This document shows, piece after piece, positions 43,826 through 52,572 of a stretch of DNA of 64,000 nucleotides; position 1 is the stretch's first letter; every line of letters begins with the position of its first letter. The stretch spans positions 57,980 through 121,979 of the forward strand of contig CAZSQA010000017.1 of NCBI GenBank assembly GCA_964608915.1. Reading direction: 5' to 3'. Both the position numbers and the translations under genes were made by a program. Below the pieces are notes generated by a model. That model was not told the origin of the DNA, ran no database searches, and worked only from the letters and a program-made list of their open reading frames with translations. This stretch comes from QWQI01 sp964608915. Lineage in GTDB: Bacteria; Planctomycetota; Planctomycetia; Isosphaerales; Isosphaeraceae.

Positions 43826-44728
43826 ATGTCTCAACCCACCAAAGGCCATCGTTTCGCAGGTTTGACCGTCGCACTCGTCACCCCGTTCGACGAATCGGGT
43901 GAAGTCGATTACGCCGAGCTCAAACGCCTCGTCGAATGGCACGTCGCGCAGGGCACACCCTGCCTGGCCCCGGTCGGTACCACGGGCGAATCGCCGACCC
44001 TGTCCCACGACGAACACGAAAAAGTCATCGCCACCGTCGTGGACACCTCCGCCGGCCGTCTGAAGGTCATGGCCGGAACCGGATCGAACGCCACGAGCGA
44101 AGCCATCCGCCTGACGAAGTTCGCCCAGCGTGCCGGTGCCGACGCCTCACTGCAGGTCGCCCCATACTACAACCGCCCCAGTCAGGAAGGTCTGTACGCC
44201 CACTTCGCAGCGATCGCCGAAGCTTGCGAAATTCCCCAGGTCCTCTACAACATTCCGGCACGAACTGGCCGGAATATCGAGCCAGAGACAGTCGAAAAGC
44301 TCTCGAAACTTGACCCGATCGTCGCGATCAAGGAAGCCGCCGGATCGCTCGATCAGACCAGCGAACTCGTTCTGCGAACGAATTTGACGGTTCTCTCAGG
44401 CGACGACAGCCTGACGTTGCCGTACCTGGCCGTCGGGGGCGAAGGTGTCGTTTCCGTCGTCGGCAATATCGTGCCCCGCGACGTGATGAAAATGCTGGAA
44501 GTCTATTCGGCCGGGCACCTTGTCGAAGCCCGCCGCATGCACCTGAAGCTATTCGCACTCTGCAAGGATCTACTCGGCCTGGCCCCGAACCCGGTGCCCA
44601 TCAAAACCGCGATGCAGATCCTCGACCGGGGCAACGGCGTCCTGCGTCTGCCTCTGGTTCCCCTGGGATCCGACGCCCGTACCCGCCTGATCCAGTGCCT
44701 GGACAACTACGGCCTGCTGGGCAAGTGA
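43826..44728 (+). CDS. dapA: 4-hydroxy-tetrahydrodipicolinate synthase
   Basis: 300 residues from ATG 43826; the frame is open upstream into pdxJ but only this start gives the standard N-terminus. The enzyme condenses pyruvate with aspartate semialdehyde in lysine and diaminopimelate synthesis. The TIM-barrel signature is intact: GTTGESPTL, PYYNRPSQEG with the catalytic Tyr, YNIPARTGRNIEPE, and the Schiff-base Lys in IVAIKEAAGS, then SGDDSLTLP. It ends about 40 bp before a strong terminator hairpin. Confidence 0.94.
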   Translation: MSQPTKGHRFAGLTVALVTPFDESGEVDYAELKRLVEWHVAQGTPCLAPVGTTGESPTLSHDEHEKVIATVVDTSAGRLKVMAGTGSNATSEAIRLTKFAQRAGADASLQVAPYYNRPSQEGLYAHFAAIAEACEIPQVLYNIPARTGRNIEPETVEKLSKLDPIVAIKEAAGSLDQTSELVLRTNLTVLSGDDSLTLPYLAVGGEGVVSVVGNIVPRDVMKMLEVYSAGHLVEARRMHLKLFALCKDLLGLAPNPVPIKTAMQILDRGNGVLRLPLVPLGSDARTRLIQCLDNYGLLGK

Positions 44729-44765
44729 TTCGTTACTGCCTGGCCGGCTGATTCGAGAAACAACG

Positions 44766-44795
44766 GAAGAGGAGTGGCTCTGGCCGCTCCTCTTC
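44766..44795. terminator. 13-bp hairpin terminator between dapA and fumarase
   Basis: Bases 44766-44778 (GAAGAGGAGTGGC) pair with 44783-44795 with a single G-U-type mismatch around a TCTG loop. The plus strand continues TTCGTTTCG. It sits between the convergent dapA and fumarase genes and may serve both. Confidence 0.7.
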
Positions 44796-44827
44796 TTCGT
44801 TTCGAGCAGGCTTCGCAGCCGTGCCGA

Positions 44828-46453
44828 TCAGGAAATGATCGGCAATTGGCTGAAGAACTCATTGCCCTTGTCGTCTACCAGGATGAAAGCCGGGAAGTTC
44901 TCCACTACGATCTTGTAGATCGCCTCCATGCCTAGCTCCGGGTATTCGACCAGTTCGACCTTGCGGATATTCTCCTGAGCCAGCAACGCCGCCGGACCGC
45001 CGATCGAACCGAGATAAAACCCGCCGTGCCTCTTGCAGGCGTCGGTCACGGCCTGAGATCGATTGCCCTTGGCGATCATTATCATCGAACCGCCCGCTGC
45101 CTGGAACTGGTCGACGTAACTGTCCATCCGCCCGGCCGTCGTCGGCCCGAATGATCCGGAGGGCATCCCTTCCGGCGTTTTGGCCGGACCGGCGTAATAG
45201 ATCGGGTGATTCTTGAAGTAATCGGGCATACCCTCGCCCCGGTCGAGCCGCTCCTTGATCTTCGCATGGGCGATGTCGCGGGCCACGATGATCGTACCGG
45301 TCAGAAGCAGCGGCGTAGAAACTTTGTACTGGCTCAGCTCGGCCAGAATCGCCGGCATCGGCCGGTTCAAGTCGATCTGCACACCATGTTCCGGGCCGAG
45401 GCCGTCGCGGAACTTGCCGGGAATGAAACGGGCCGGGTTGCGATCGAGCTGCTCGAGGAATACGCCCTCTTTCGTGATTTTCGCCTTGATGTTGCGATCG
45501 GCCGAGCAGGAAACCCCGAGACCCACCGGGCAGGATGCTCCGTGGCGGGGCAAGCGGATCACGCGGGCGTCAAGCGCGAAATACTTGCCCCCGAACTGGG
45601 CGCCGATGCCGCTCTTGCGGGCAACATCCATCACTTTTTCTTCCCACTCCAGGTCACGGAAGGCCTGGCCGAGCTTGTTGCCGGAAGTCGGCAGATGGTC
45701 GAGATATCCGGCGGAAGCGAGTTTGACGGTCTTCATCGTCGCTTCGGCCGACGTGCCGCCGATCACAAGAGCCAGGTGGTAAGGCGGGCATGCGGCCGTG
45801 CCGAGCGTCTTCAATTTCTCGCCGAGGAATTTCTCGAGGCTTTTCGGATTGAGAAGCGCCTTGGTTTCCTGATAGAGAAACGACTTGTTGGCCGAACCGC
45901 CCCCTTTGGCCACGAACAGGAATTCGTATTTGTCGCCAGGAGTGGCGAAAATATCGATCTGGGCCGGCAGATTCGTGCCCGAATTGACTTCGTCGAACAT
46001 CGTCAGCGGCACGGTCTGCGAATAACGCAGATTTTCGCACAGATAGGTCGAATAGATGCCCTTGGAAAGCCATTCGGCATCGTTCGCGTCGGTCCAGACC
46101 TTCTGGCCCTTTTTGGCGACGACCGTCGCCGTCCCGGTGTCCTGACACATCGGCAGCTTGAAGCCCGAGGCGATCGCCGCGTTACGCAGCAATGCCAGGG
46201 CCACGCCACGGTCGTTGTCCGAAGCCTCCGGGTCGTCCAGGATCGCGGCCACTTTCTCGAGGTGCGCCGTCCGATAGAGGAACGAAACGTCACGAAGCGC
46301 TTCCCGGGCAAGAAGTTCCAGGGCCTCCGGGCGTACCGTCAGAATGTCTTCGCCGAGAAAGTTCGCCGAACCGACGAAGTCACCCTCAAGCTTGCGATAC
46401 GCCGTGTGGTCCTTGCCCAGGGGAAAGGGTTCCTGATATGCGAATTCCGGCAT
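44828..46453 (-). CDS. fumA: Class I fumarate hydratase (4Fe-4S, FumA/FumB type)
   Basis: 541 residues from ATG 46453 (a start at 46495 adds residues of poor fit). Class I fumarases interconvert fumarate and malate in the TCA cycle using an oxygen-sensitive [4Fe-4S] cluster. Candidate cluster cysteines are in PMCQDTGT, TAACPPYHLA and SCPVGLGVSCSADR. The alpha and beta parts are on one chain: YSQTVPLTMFDEVNSGTNLP and KGGGSANKSFLYQ in the first, then IYYAGPAKTPEGMPSGSFGP and GGFYLGSIGGPAALLAQ in the second. Gene symbol is by family. Confidence 0.93.
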   Translation of the reverse strand: MPEFAYQEPFPLGKDHTAYRKLEGDFVGSANFLGEDILTVRPEALELLAREALRDVSFLYRTAHLEKVAAILDDPEASDNDRGVALALLRNAAIASGFKLPMCQDTGTATVVAKKGQKVWTDANDAEWLSKGIYSTYLCENLRYSQTVPLTMFDEVNSGTNLPAQIDIFATPGDKYEFLFVAKGGGSANKSFLYQETKALLNPKSLEKFLGEKLKTLGTAACPPYHLALVIGGTSAEATMKTVKLASAGYLDHLPTSGNKLGQAFRDLEWEEKVMDVARKSGIGAQFGGKYFALDARVIRLPRHGASCPVGLGVSCSADRNIKAKITKEGVFLEQLDRNPARFIPGKFRDGLGPEHGVQIDLNRPMPAILAELSQYKVSTPLLLTGTIIVARDIAHAKIKERLDRGEGMPDYFKNHPIYYAGPAKTPEGMPSGSFGPTTAGRMDSYVDQFQAAGGSMIMIAKGNRSQAVTDACKRHGGFYLGSIGGPAALLAQENIRKVELVEYPELGMEAIYKIVVENFPAFILVDDKGNEFFSQLPIIS

Positions 46454-46502
46454 CGTTCCGAATCCTGTCGTGTCTCGATTTCGAACTTCCGGCACTGCAT
46501 CT

Positions 46503-47204
46503 TCAAGCGCCGGACGCCTTTTTCTTTTTTTCGTCCGTCGTCATCCCGTCGAGCCAGCGATGTCTGGCCATCGGAAGTTCACCGGATGTGGCTTCGATCT
46601 CTTCGAATTCGCCATGCGCGACATCGTAGCCGTAAACCTTGGCGTTCTGGATCTCGAAGTACCAGGCGAACATGCGCAGGTCGCCCCGCAACATGCGCGC
46701 CGCCACAGCCGGGTGCATCATCACGTGCTCCACCTGAACGAGAACGTTCTCCTGCACGGCCACCTTGAGAAGTTCGTCCGGGTCCAGGTGCGAGTAGTTC
46801 TCCTTGATGATCCGCCGTGTCCGCTCCATATGGGCGAGCCACGAGGATACGGAGGGAAGATCCAGCAGCTTTTCGGGATGCAGCATCGCCGACACGGCGC
46901 CGCAGTCGCTGTGGCCGCAGACGACGATGTTCTTGACGTTCAGAACGCTCACGGCGTATTCGATCGTCGCCAGTTCGCCAGAACCTGAAGCGGCACCGTA
47001 AGGTGGCACCAGGTTCCCCGCATTACGGACCAGAAAGAGTTCGCCTGGATTCGAGCTGGTGAATCGCGTGGGATCGATCCGGCTGTCCGAACACGTGATG
47101 AACAGAGTTTCCGGCACCTGGCCTGCGGAGAGCATCAGATAGAGCTGGCGCTCGCGCGGGAAGACCTCGGCCCGGAACTTGTGAATTCCCTGAATCAGCT
47201 TCAT
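46503..47204 (-). CDS. Beta-class carbonic anhydrase
   Basis: A protein of 233 residues. It interconverts CO2 and bicarbonate. Zinc ligands Cys38 (ITCSDSRIDP), His98 and Cys101 (CGHSDCGA) and the Asp40/Arg42 dyad are intact. ELFLVRNAGNLVPPYG and the C-terminal VYGYDVAHGEFEEI also fit the plant-type/Can family. It lacks a signal peptide, so it acts in the cytoplasm. It lies upstream of the fumarase gene by about 50 bp on the same strand. Functionally it could balance the bicarbonate supplied by DabAB (13-17 kb), although the genes are far apart. Confidence 0.93.
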   Translation of the reverse strand: MKLIQGIHKFRAEVFPRERQLYLMLSAGQVPETLFITCSDSRIDPTRFTSSNPGELFLVRNAGNLVPPYGAASGSGELATIEYAVSVLNVKNIVVCGHSDCGAVSAMLHPEKLLDLPSVSSWLAHMERTRRIIKENYSHLDPDELLKVAVQENVLVQVEHVMMHPAVAARMLRGDLRMFAWYFEIQNAKVYGYDVAHGEFEEIEATSGELPMARHRWLDGMTTDEKKKKASGA

Positions 47205-47365
47205 GTCGGTTCGTTCCGTTCGAAAATGCGGAAAGAAGGCGGACTTCGTCCACGATTATGCGGTTGCCACCTTCAAGGGTCAAACCGACTTTGCTATGTC
47301 TGACGAAGGAAGTCAACACACAGCGGGTTGCGCCGACTGGGCCTCCGCACGGCGATCGGACCCGA

Positions 47366-48412
47366 TCAAGCCAGTATCTTGCGGATATTTTCCGTCGTGA
47401 CCGGAGCGATCACGCCCCGTTCCGTGATGAGCCCCGTGATCAATTCGGCGGGTGTGACGTCGAAAGCCGGATTATAGACTTTCGCTTCGGCCGGTACGGT
47501 CAGCTTACCGAATCCTCTGCGAATCTCCGCAGGGTCACGCTGCTCGATCGGAATGCCGGAGCCGTCCGCGAGCGTCAGGTCAAATGTGCTGGAGGGAGCC
47601 GCGACATAGAACGGCAGACCATGAGCCCTGGCCAGCAAAGAGACACCGTATGTGCCGATTTTGTTCGCGGCGTCGCCATTGGCTGCGATACGGTCCGCCC
47701 CGACCACGACGGCATCGACTTTTCTCTCGCGCATTACGACTGCAGCCATGTTGTCGCAGATTACGGTGACGTCCACACCGCGGCGAGCGAGTTCCCAGGC
47801 CGTGAGCCGAGCCCCTTGCAGAAGGGGCCGGGTTTCGTCGGCGTAGACGCGAATCCGCTTGCCTGACTCTTCCGCGGCGTAAATCACCGCAAGAGCCGTG
47901 CCGTAATCACTGGTCGCCAGCCCGCCTGCGTTGCAGTGCGTAAGCACGCCAGAACCATCGGACAGCAGGGCGGCTCCATGGCGGCCGATCGCATGGCACA
48001 TCCGGTCATCTTCGTCCCGGATCGTTCCGGCTTCGACGAGAAGCGCATCGAGAAGTTCGGCGTCGCTCGAACCCTCGAAGCGTTCGACCCGGCGTTTCAT
48101 GCGATCCAGCGCCCAGAACAGGTTCACGGCCGTCGGCCGGCTGGTCGCCAGATAATCGGCGGCGGAGATCGCGCTGGCACGCAGGCTGGAGCCTTTGCCA
48201 GCGCCTTCACGCGCGCCGACGACGACGCCATAAGCCGCAGCGCACCCGATGGCGGGCGCGCCACGAACTCTCAGGGAACGGATCGCTTCCCACACCGATT
48301 CCGCGGTGGGTAGTTCGATCATTCGTTCCAGTTCAGGCAGGAGGGTCTGGTCGAGGATCCGGAAGACGCCGTGGTGAGCGTCTCCGATCCATTCCAGAGT
48401 CGTCCAGCTCAT
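47366..48412 (-). CDS. mtnA: S-methyl-5-thioribose-1-phosphate isomerase
   Basis: 348 residues from ATG 48412; upstream codons to 48484 overlap the next gene and are basic low-complexity. MtnA isomerises methylthioribose 1-phosphate to the ribulose form in methionine salvage. Signatures: RVRGAPAIGCAAAYG, THCNAGGLATSDYGTAL (catalytic Cys), ADETRPLLQGARLTAWEL, and VVVGADRIAANGDAANKIG (catalytic Asp). It follows the His-rich small gene by about 30 bp and is probably co-transcribed. No other mtn gene is in the window. Confidence 0.94.
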   Translation of the reverse strand: MSWTTLEWIGDAHHGVFRILDQTLLPELERMIELPTAESVWEAIRSLRVRGAPAIGCAAAYGVVVGAREGAGKGSSLRASAISAADYLATSRPTAVNLFWALDRMKRRVERFEGSSDAELLDALLVEAGTIRDEDDRMCHAIGRHGAALLSDGSGVLTHCNAGGLATSDYGTALAVIYAAEESGKRIRVYADETRPLLQGARLTAWELARRGVDVTVICDNMAAVVMRERKVDAVVVGADRIAANGDAANKIGTYGVSLLARAHGLPFYVAAPSSTFDLTLADGSGIPIEQRDPAEIRRGFGKLTVPAEAKVYNPAFDVTPAELITGLITERGVIAPVTTENIRKILA

Positions 48413-48444
48413 CGATCGATCCGTAGAGGGAAGCGGGTCGATGC

Positions 48445-48831
48445 TCACTCGGCTTCTTCGTCGGCGACGTCCGGATCGACCCATTCTTCCAGATGCGAAT
48501 AAATCTCCTGAAGACGGCGAAGCGTCGATTCGGTATCGACTTCGTTCAGCAGCGTTTTCGGATCGGCACAGCCAGAGATTTTGGCGGCGAGTCCCAGCAG
48601 CTCGATATTCTGGGCCCGGATCGTCAGATACGTGGCGATTTCGGTTTCCGAGGCTTCCATGTCGCTCATTTCCGGTTCGTCATCGAAGAATTCTTCTTCG
48701 ATCCGGGGAGGCTTCTGCGGACCGCGAGGGGGTCGGGGAGTATGGCGGGAATCGCGTTGGGAGAATTCTCTGCGGCCGCCCTGCCCGCCTTGACCGTGAC
48801 TGTGACTGTGTCCGTGATTGTGTCGTGCCAT
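48445..48831 (-). CDS. Small protein with His-rich N-terminus, unknown function
   Basis: 128 residues from ATG 48831. Residues 2-13 (ARHNHGHSHSHG) are rich in His and Gly, followed by a Gly/Arg/Pro linker, and then a helical acidic domain (SETEIATYLTIRAQNIELLG, ESTLRRLQEIYSHLEEWVD). The His segment could bind Ni, Zn or Co; the folded part is not recognised. It is directly upstream of mtnA on the same strand. Codon use and the clear start support a real gene. Confidence 0.6.
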   Translation of the reverse strand: MARHNHGHSHSHGQGGQGGRREFSQRDSRHTPRPPRGPQKPPRIEEEFFDDEPEMSDMEASETEIATYLTIRAQNIELLGLAAKISGCADPKTLLNEVDTESTLRRLQEIYSHLEEWVDPDVADEEAE

Positions 48832-48894
48832 CTTCGCTTCCTTGTCCTGACTTTGGAGTGAATTCGATGCTCGTACAGGTGGAGGGACGCGGCG

Positions 48895-50004
48895 TTACAA
48901 TTCGGACCACACGATATGAGGCATGCCGAACGACTTCGCAACGGCCTCATTGGTGACGTGTCCGCCGACGACGTTCAAGCCGAGAGCGAAACCCGGATCG
49001 GTCTGAGCCACGGCCTTCCAGCCCCGGGATGCGATTCGTCGCACATACGGCAGGGTCACGTTGCAGAGAGCGAACGTGCTGGTTCGGCCGACCGCGCCGG
49101 GCATGTTCGTCACGCAGTAATGAACGACACCATCCACGACGTATGTCGGATCGGCATGTGTCGTCGGGCGGCTCGTTTCCACGCAGCCCCCCTGATCGAT
49201 CGCGACGTCCACGATCACGGACCCGTTCTTCATCCGTTTCAGATCTTCGGCTTTGACCAGATGCGGTGCCTTGGCGCCGGGGATCAACACCGAACCGATC
49301 ACGAGATCGGCCAGAACAAGCCGGTCGCGAACCATGTGACGATCGCTGAACAGGGTCGTCACGTTGGGCGGCATGATGTCGTCGAGATACCTGAGCCGGT
49401 CCAGATTCACGTCGAGAATTACGACATTGGCACCCAGGCCGGCCGCGACCCGGGCGGCGTTCGCCCCGACGATCCCGCCGCCGAGTACGACGACTTCCGC
49501 GGGAGCGACACCGGGAACGCCGGAAAGGAGAATACCGCGACCTTCTTCCGGACGTTCGAGGAAGTTCGCGCCTTTCTGGATCGACATCCGGCCGGCCACT
49601 TCGCTCATCGGAGTCAGCAGCGGCAAGGTGCCTTTCGCATCTCGGATCGTCTCGTAGGCGATCGCCGTAATCCCTGACGAAATCACGGCATCCGTCAATA
49701 CACGATCGGCCGCGAAGTGAAAATAGGTGAACATGATCTGGCCCGCACGCATTTTCGCGTACTCGCCAGACTGCGGTTCCTTCACCTTCACGATCAGGTC
49801 CGAGGAATTCCAGACCGAAGCAGCATCCGGAACGATTTTCGCGCCCGAATCGGCATAGAGATCGTCCGTGAGCCCAGACCCAAGGCCGGCACCTGTCTCG
49901 ACGAAGACCTCATGGCCATCGCCCACCAGTTCCTCGACACCGACCGGCAACATCGCGACGCGATATTCGTCGGTCTTGACCTCTCGCGGCACGCCGATCT
50001 TCAT
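48895..50004 (-). CDS. ald: Alanine dehydrogenase
   Basis: 369 residues, the family norm. It catalyses reversible NAD-dependent deamination of L-alanine to pyruvate. Motifs: MKIGVPREVKTDEYRVA at the N-terminus, LIVKVKEPQ with the substrate-binding Lys, FTYFHFAAD with the catalytic His, the dinucleotide fold VVVLGGGIVGANAARVAAGLG, and VDVAIDQGGCVETSRPTTH. Start at ATG 50004. It is likely a single-gene transcript with promoter in 50005-50103, where I see no clear boxes. Confidence 0.95.
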   Translation of the reverse strand: MKIGVPREVKTDEYRVAMLPVGVEELVGDGHEVFVETGAGLGSGLTDDLYADSGAKIVPDAASVWNSSDLIVKVKEPQSGEYAKMRAGQIMFTYFHFAADRVLTDAVISSGITAIAYETIRDAKGTLPLLTPMSEVAGRMSIQKGANFLERPEEGRGILLSGVPGVAPAEVVVLGGGIVGANAARVAAGLGANVVILDVNLDRLRYLDDIMPPNVTTLFSDRHMVRDRLVLADLVIGSVLIPGAKAPHLVKAEDLKRMKNGSVIVDVAIDQGGCVETSRPTTHADPTYVVDGVVHYCVTNMPGAVGRTSTFALCNVTLPYVRRIASRGWKAVAQTDPGFALGLNVVGGHVTNEAVAKSFGMPHIVWSEL

Positions 50005-50103
50005 GGTCAGTCAATCCGTGGTGCGGGATGCAGAAATTGCGATGCGATCACGATCGACACAGTCCGATACCGGCGGGTCAGAACCAGGACGCGCCCGGAA
50101 TCG

Positions 50104-50349
50104 TCAGACCTTGGCCTTCGGCTTGCGTGCTGCCCGGGCTTTGGCCCAGTCAAGCTTCAGGGCTTTCAGTTCGTCGAGCGTCACGCCGCTGTGGGCTTCG
50201 TCGGCCAGCCATTTGGCCCGGATGGCCTTCCAGCGATCGCGCAGTTCACCCTTCGGCAGATAGCGGTTCTCGAAGCGCTTGACCAGCTTCAGGCGAGGAT
50301 CGGCAGGTTGAAAAGGCTGGGCAGGAGCGGTTTCAGTTTCGTTGGCCAT
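50104..50349 (-). CDS. Small basic hypothetical protein
   Basis: 81 residues from ATG 50349, which has GGAA 6 bp upstream. It has a Pro/Ala-rich start and then a helical, highly charged body (DPRLKLVKRFENRYLPKG, RDRWKAIRAKWLAD) with a basic end (KPKAKV). No family is recognised, but its codon use matches neighbours. It may bind nucleic acid through its positive charge; that is a guess from composition only. Confidence 0.55.
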   Translation of the reverse strand: MANETETAPAQPFQPADPRLKLVKRFENRYLPKGELRDRWKAIRAKWLADEAHSGVTLDELKALKLDWAKARAARKPKAKV

Positions 50350-50380
50350 GGGCGGTTCCGATTCCTTCAATCAAGATGAC

Positions 50381-50417
50381 ACACGGGCTACCCGTACATG
50401 TGACGGGCAACCCGTGT
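50381..50417 (-). terminator. 15-bp imperfect hairpin downstream of the lpx cluster
   Basis: The segments 50381-50395 and 50403-50417 pair at 13 of 15 positions around a 7-base loop. It is about 58 bp past the last gene of the envelope cluster on the minus strand and just upstream of the small basic protein gene, so it likely ends that transcript. Confidence 0.55.
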
Positions 50418-50474
50418 TCGAATTCGAATAGGCTAACAGCATATCGCATCGCGTGCCGCGCGGCAAGCCGCAGT

Positions 50475-51611
50475 TCAGCGAGGTCCGTTCGTCTCAGGCG
50501 CGTTCAGCCCGGCACGGCGACGGCGCCACAGAAACGGCCCCGCCAGATTCGCGATCGGAGCGTATTCCATGCCGTTGCGGCCACCGACAGCCGCGCGCCG
50601 CCAGTTTTCGCATGTCATGACCGACAGAATCCATTCCGCGAGTTCCAGTGCCCGATAGGCGTCCTCGCCGGTGACTTTCGGCCTTTGGCCATGGAGAACG
50701 GCGTTGACGAAGTCGTCCAGCTCCGCGGCCAGCATCTCGGTTTCCTCGCCCTGAAATTCGTCGACTTTCAGCAGATTGCCGAAGACGTGCTCTCGAATCG
50801 CGACGGGCGAAGTCATATCCAGCGAATCCGGGCAAAGTTCGCCACCTTCGACGATCGCCTCGCCGGGTCTCATGCAGAGAGCCTTGCGCGTCGCGAAATC
50901 GAGATCGGCGTAGCCTTCCATGCCCCAGAGTTTCAGCCGGCGTGTTGCCGACATGCTCGCCCGGCACGCCGAAAGCGTGGCCACGGTGCCGTCAGCGAAT
51001 TCCACGCGTGCGTCCACCATGTCCTCGTTCCCGCCGAAAACGGACAGACCGTAAGCGGAGACATGCTTGACCGGCGCCGTGATCATCGAAAGGATCAGAT
51101 CGAGGTCGTGGATCATCACGTCGTGCACGACGCCGATATCGGTGGACCGGAACGTGTAGGAACTGTGGCGTTCCGATTCCAGCAGACGCGGCGTGACCTG
51201 GAACTTGTCCAGAACGCCGAGCACGGGATTGAACCGTTCGATGTGGCCGACCTGAAGCGTCGCACGGCTTCGCTTCGCGAGACCGAGAAGGTCGGAGGCC
51301 TCTTCGAGATCGGCTGTCAGCGGTTTTTCGACGAGAACGTGGACCCCGCGTTCCAGAAACGGCCGGGCGAGGCGGTGATGCAGCACAGTCGGTGCCGCGA
51401 TGCTGACGGCGTCGACCTGATCGATGATCGCCGATATGTCGCTGTGAGCTTCGCAGCCCAGAGTCTCCGCGATTTTCTCGGCCTGTTCCCGGCGGCTGTC
51501 CACGACGGCGACCAGGTTCACCTCAGGGTGATGGCCCAGGATCCGGGCGTGGTGACGCCCCAAATGCCCGACACCTACCACGGCCACCCTTGGTATGGAT
51601 GAAATGATCAC
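50475..51611 (-). CDS. Gfo/Idh/MocA family oxidoreductase in the lipid A cluster (GnnA-like by context)
   Basis: 378 residues from GTG 51611, overlapping the stop of the lpxA homologue by 4 bp (GTGA), so translationally coupled. The N-terminal Rossmann motif is VAVVGVGHLGRHHARIL; VEKPLT carries the family Lys, and HDVMIHDLDLIL supplies the catalytic His. In some bacteria GnnA, an oxidoreductase of this family, oxidises UDP-GlcNAc so that GnnB can add an amino group, giving lipid A with amide-linked acyl chains. Its position next to an lpxA homologue suggests the same role; a gnnB is not visible here. Confidence 0.78.
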   Translation of the reverse strand: MIISSIPRVAVVGVGHLGRHHARILGHHPEVNLVAVVDSRREQAEKIAETLGCEAHSDISAIIDQVDAVSIAAPTVLHHRLARPFLERGVHVLVEKPLTADLEEASDLLGLAKRSRATLQVGHIERFNPVLGVLDKFQVTPRLLESERHSSYTFRSTDIGVVHDVMIHDLDLILSMITAPVKHVSAYGLSVFGGNEDMVDARVEFADGTVATLSACRASMSATRRLKLWGMEGYADLDFATRKALCMRPGEAIVEGGELCPDSLDMTSPVAIREHVFGNLLKVDEFQGEETEMLAAELDDFVNAVLHGQRPKVTGEDAYRALELAEWILSVMTCENWRRAAVGGRNGMEYAPIANLAGPFLWRRRRAGLNAPETNGPR

Positions 51612-52414
51612 GCCATGCTCCCCGGTTCACGTAGACTCGTTGCCACAGGCTCGGCGGACTTCGAAAAATACGCCACGAATTCCCGAACTTCTTGTGTCCA
51701 GTTCCCCAGCCGTTCCAGACGTCGAGCGACTTCCTCAACGTTCTGGCCTTTGCGGACGATCGAGCCGAAGGCTTCGTTCATCGCCGCGATGCCGCGCGGC
51801 TCGACGCCGATGCGTTGAAGCCCCGTAACGTTCACGCCTCGCAAAATCGGCCCGCGGCCCTCCGCGAGCACATGAGGCGGCACGTTTTCGACGACGTCAC
51901 TCAATGCTCCGACGACCACGTTCCGCCCGATCTGAATCCCGTCACGCATCCGGCAGCCCGTGCCGCATTGCGTATGTGCCTCGATACGCACCTGATCGCC
52001 GACATCGCAGCCGCTGCCGAGCGTGACGCCGGCCGCCAGCCTGGCACCCGCACCGATGCGGCAAGATCCGTCGATCCGGTTGTACGCCCCGATGCGAGTG
52101 GAACCCTTGCGGCGGTCGCCTTCGATCACCACGCCCCGGCCAAGTTTCGTATCCCTGCCGACGTGGATCGAGGCCGCAGAACCGAAACCGAAGCGGCGTA
52201 AAGTCCTCTGGCCGATCACGCAGTGGTCGCCCACGTGAACGCCCTCTCCCAGGCGTGACGCCGAACCCACCCACACATGATCGCCGATCTGAACCCGGTC
52301 CTCGATCCGAACCTCCGGACCGATCACGGCATAACGCCCCAGACGCACGTCGTCGGCCATTTCGGCCCGCGGGTCGGCGAATGTCGTGTCCGAGATCCAG
52401 AGTACCATCTTCAC
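51608..52414 (-). CDS. lpxA: LpxA-family acyl-ACP:UDP-sugar O/N-acyltransferase
   Basis: 268 residues from GTG 52414, which has AAGGA upstream; ATG 52408 is the alternative. The left-handed beta-helix hexapeptide repeats run from about residue 10 to 190 (YAVIGPEVRIEDRVQIGDH and so on). The C-terminal part is LpxA-type: VPPHVLAEGRGPILRGVNVTG and then NEAFGSIVRKG. This enzyme adds the first acyl chain in lipid A synthesis. The usual catalytic HxxHD of E. coli LpxA (His125) has no counterpart in the corresponding stretch; the only nearby His are in SIHVGRD and EAHTQCG. Activity or substrate may therefore differ. It lies between lpxC and the Gfo/Idh gene. Confidence 0.8.
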   Translation of the reverse strand: MKMVLWISDTTFADPRAEMADDVRLGRYAVIGPEVRIEDRVQIGDHVWVGSASRLGEGVHVGDHCVIGQRTLRRFGFGSAASIHVGRDTKLGRGVVIEGDRRKGSTRIGAYNRIDGSCRIGAGARLAAGVTLGSGCDVGDQVRIEAHTQCGTGCRMRDGIQIGRNVVVGALSDVVENVPPHVLAEGRGPILRGVNVTGLQRIGVEPRGIAAMNEAFGSIVRKGQNVEEVARRLERLGNWTQEVREFVAYFSKSAEPVATSLREPGSMA

Positions 52415-52572
52415 GTTCGTTCCTTCGCCATTACGATCGTCATAGCTCGTTTCGAGCGACTATTCCTATTGATCGGTACGACCGGGCCGAAAACTTGCCG
52501 CTTTCCTCGTCGATTCGGGACGTCTGCCCTCGTCCATTCGTCATCGATCTCGAAAGTCAAAGAGCCTCCTGA

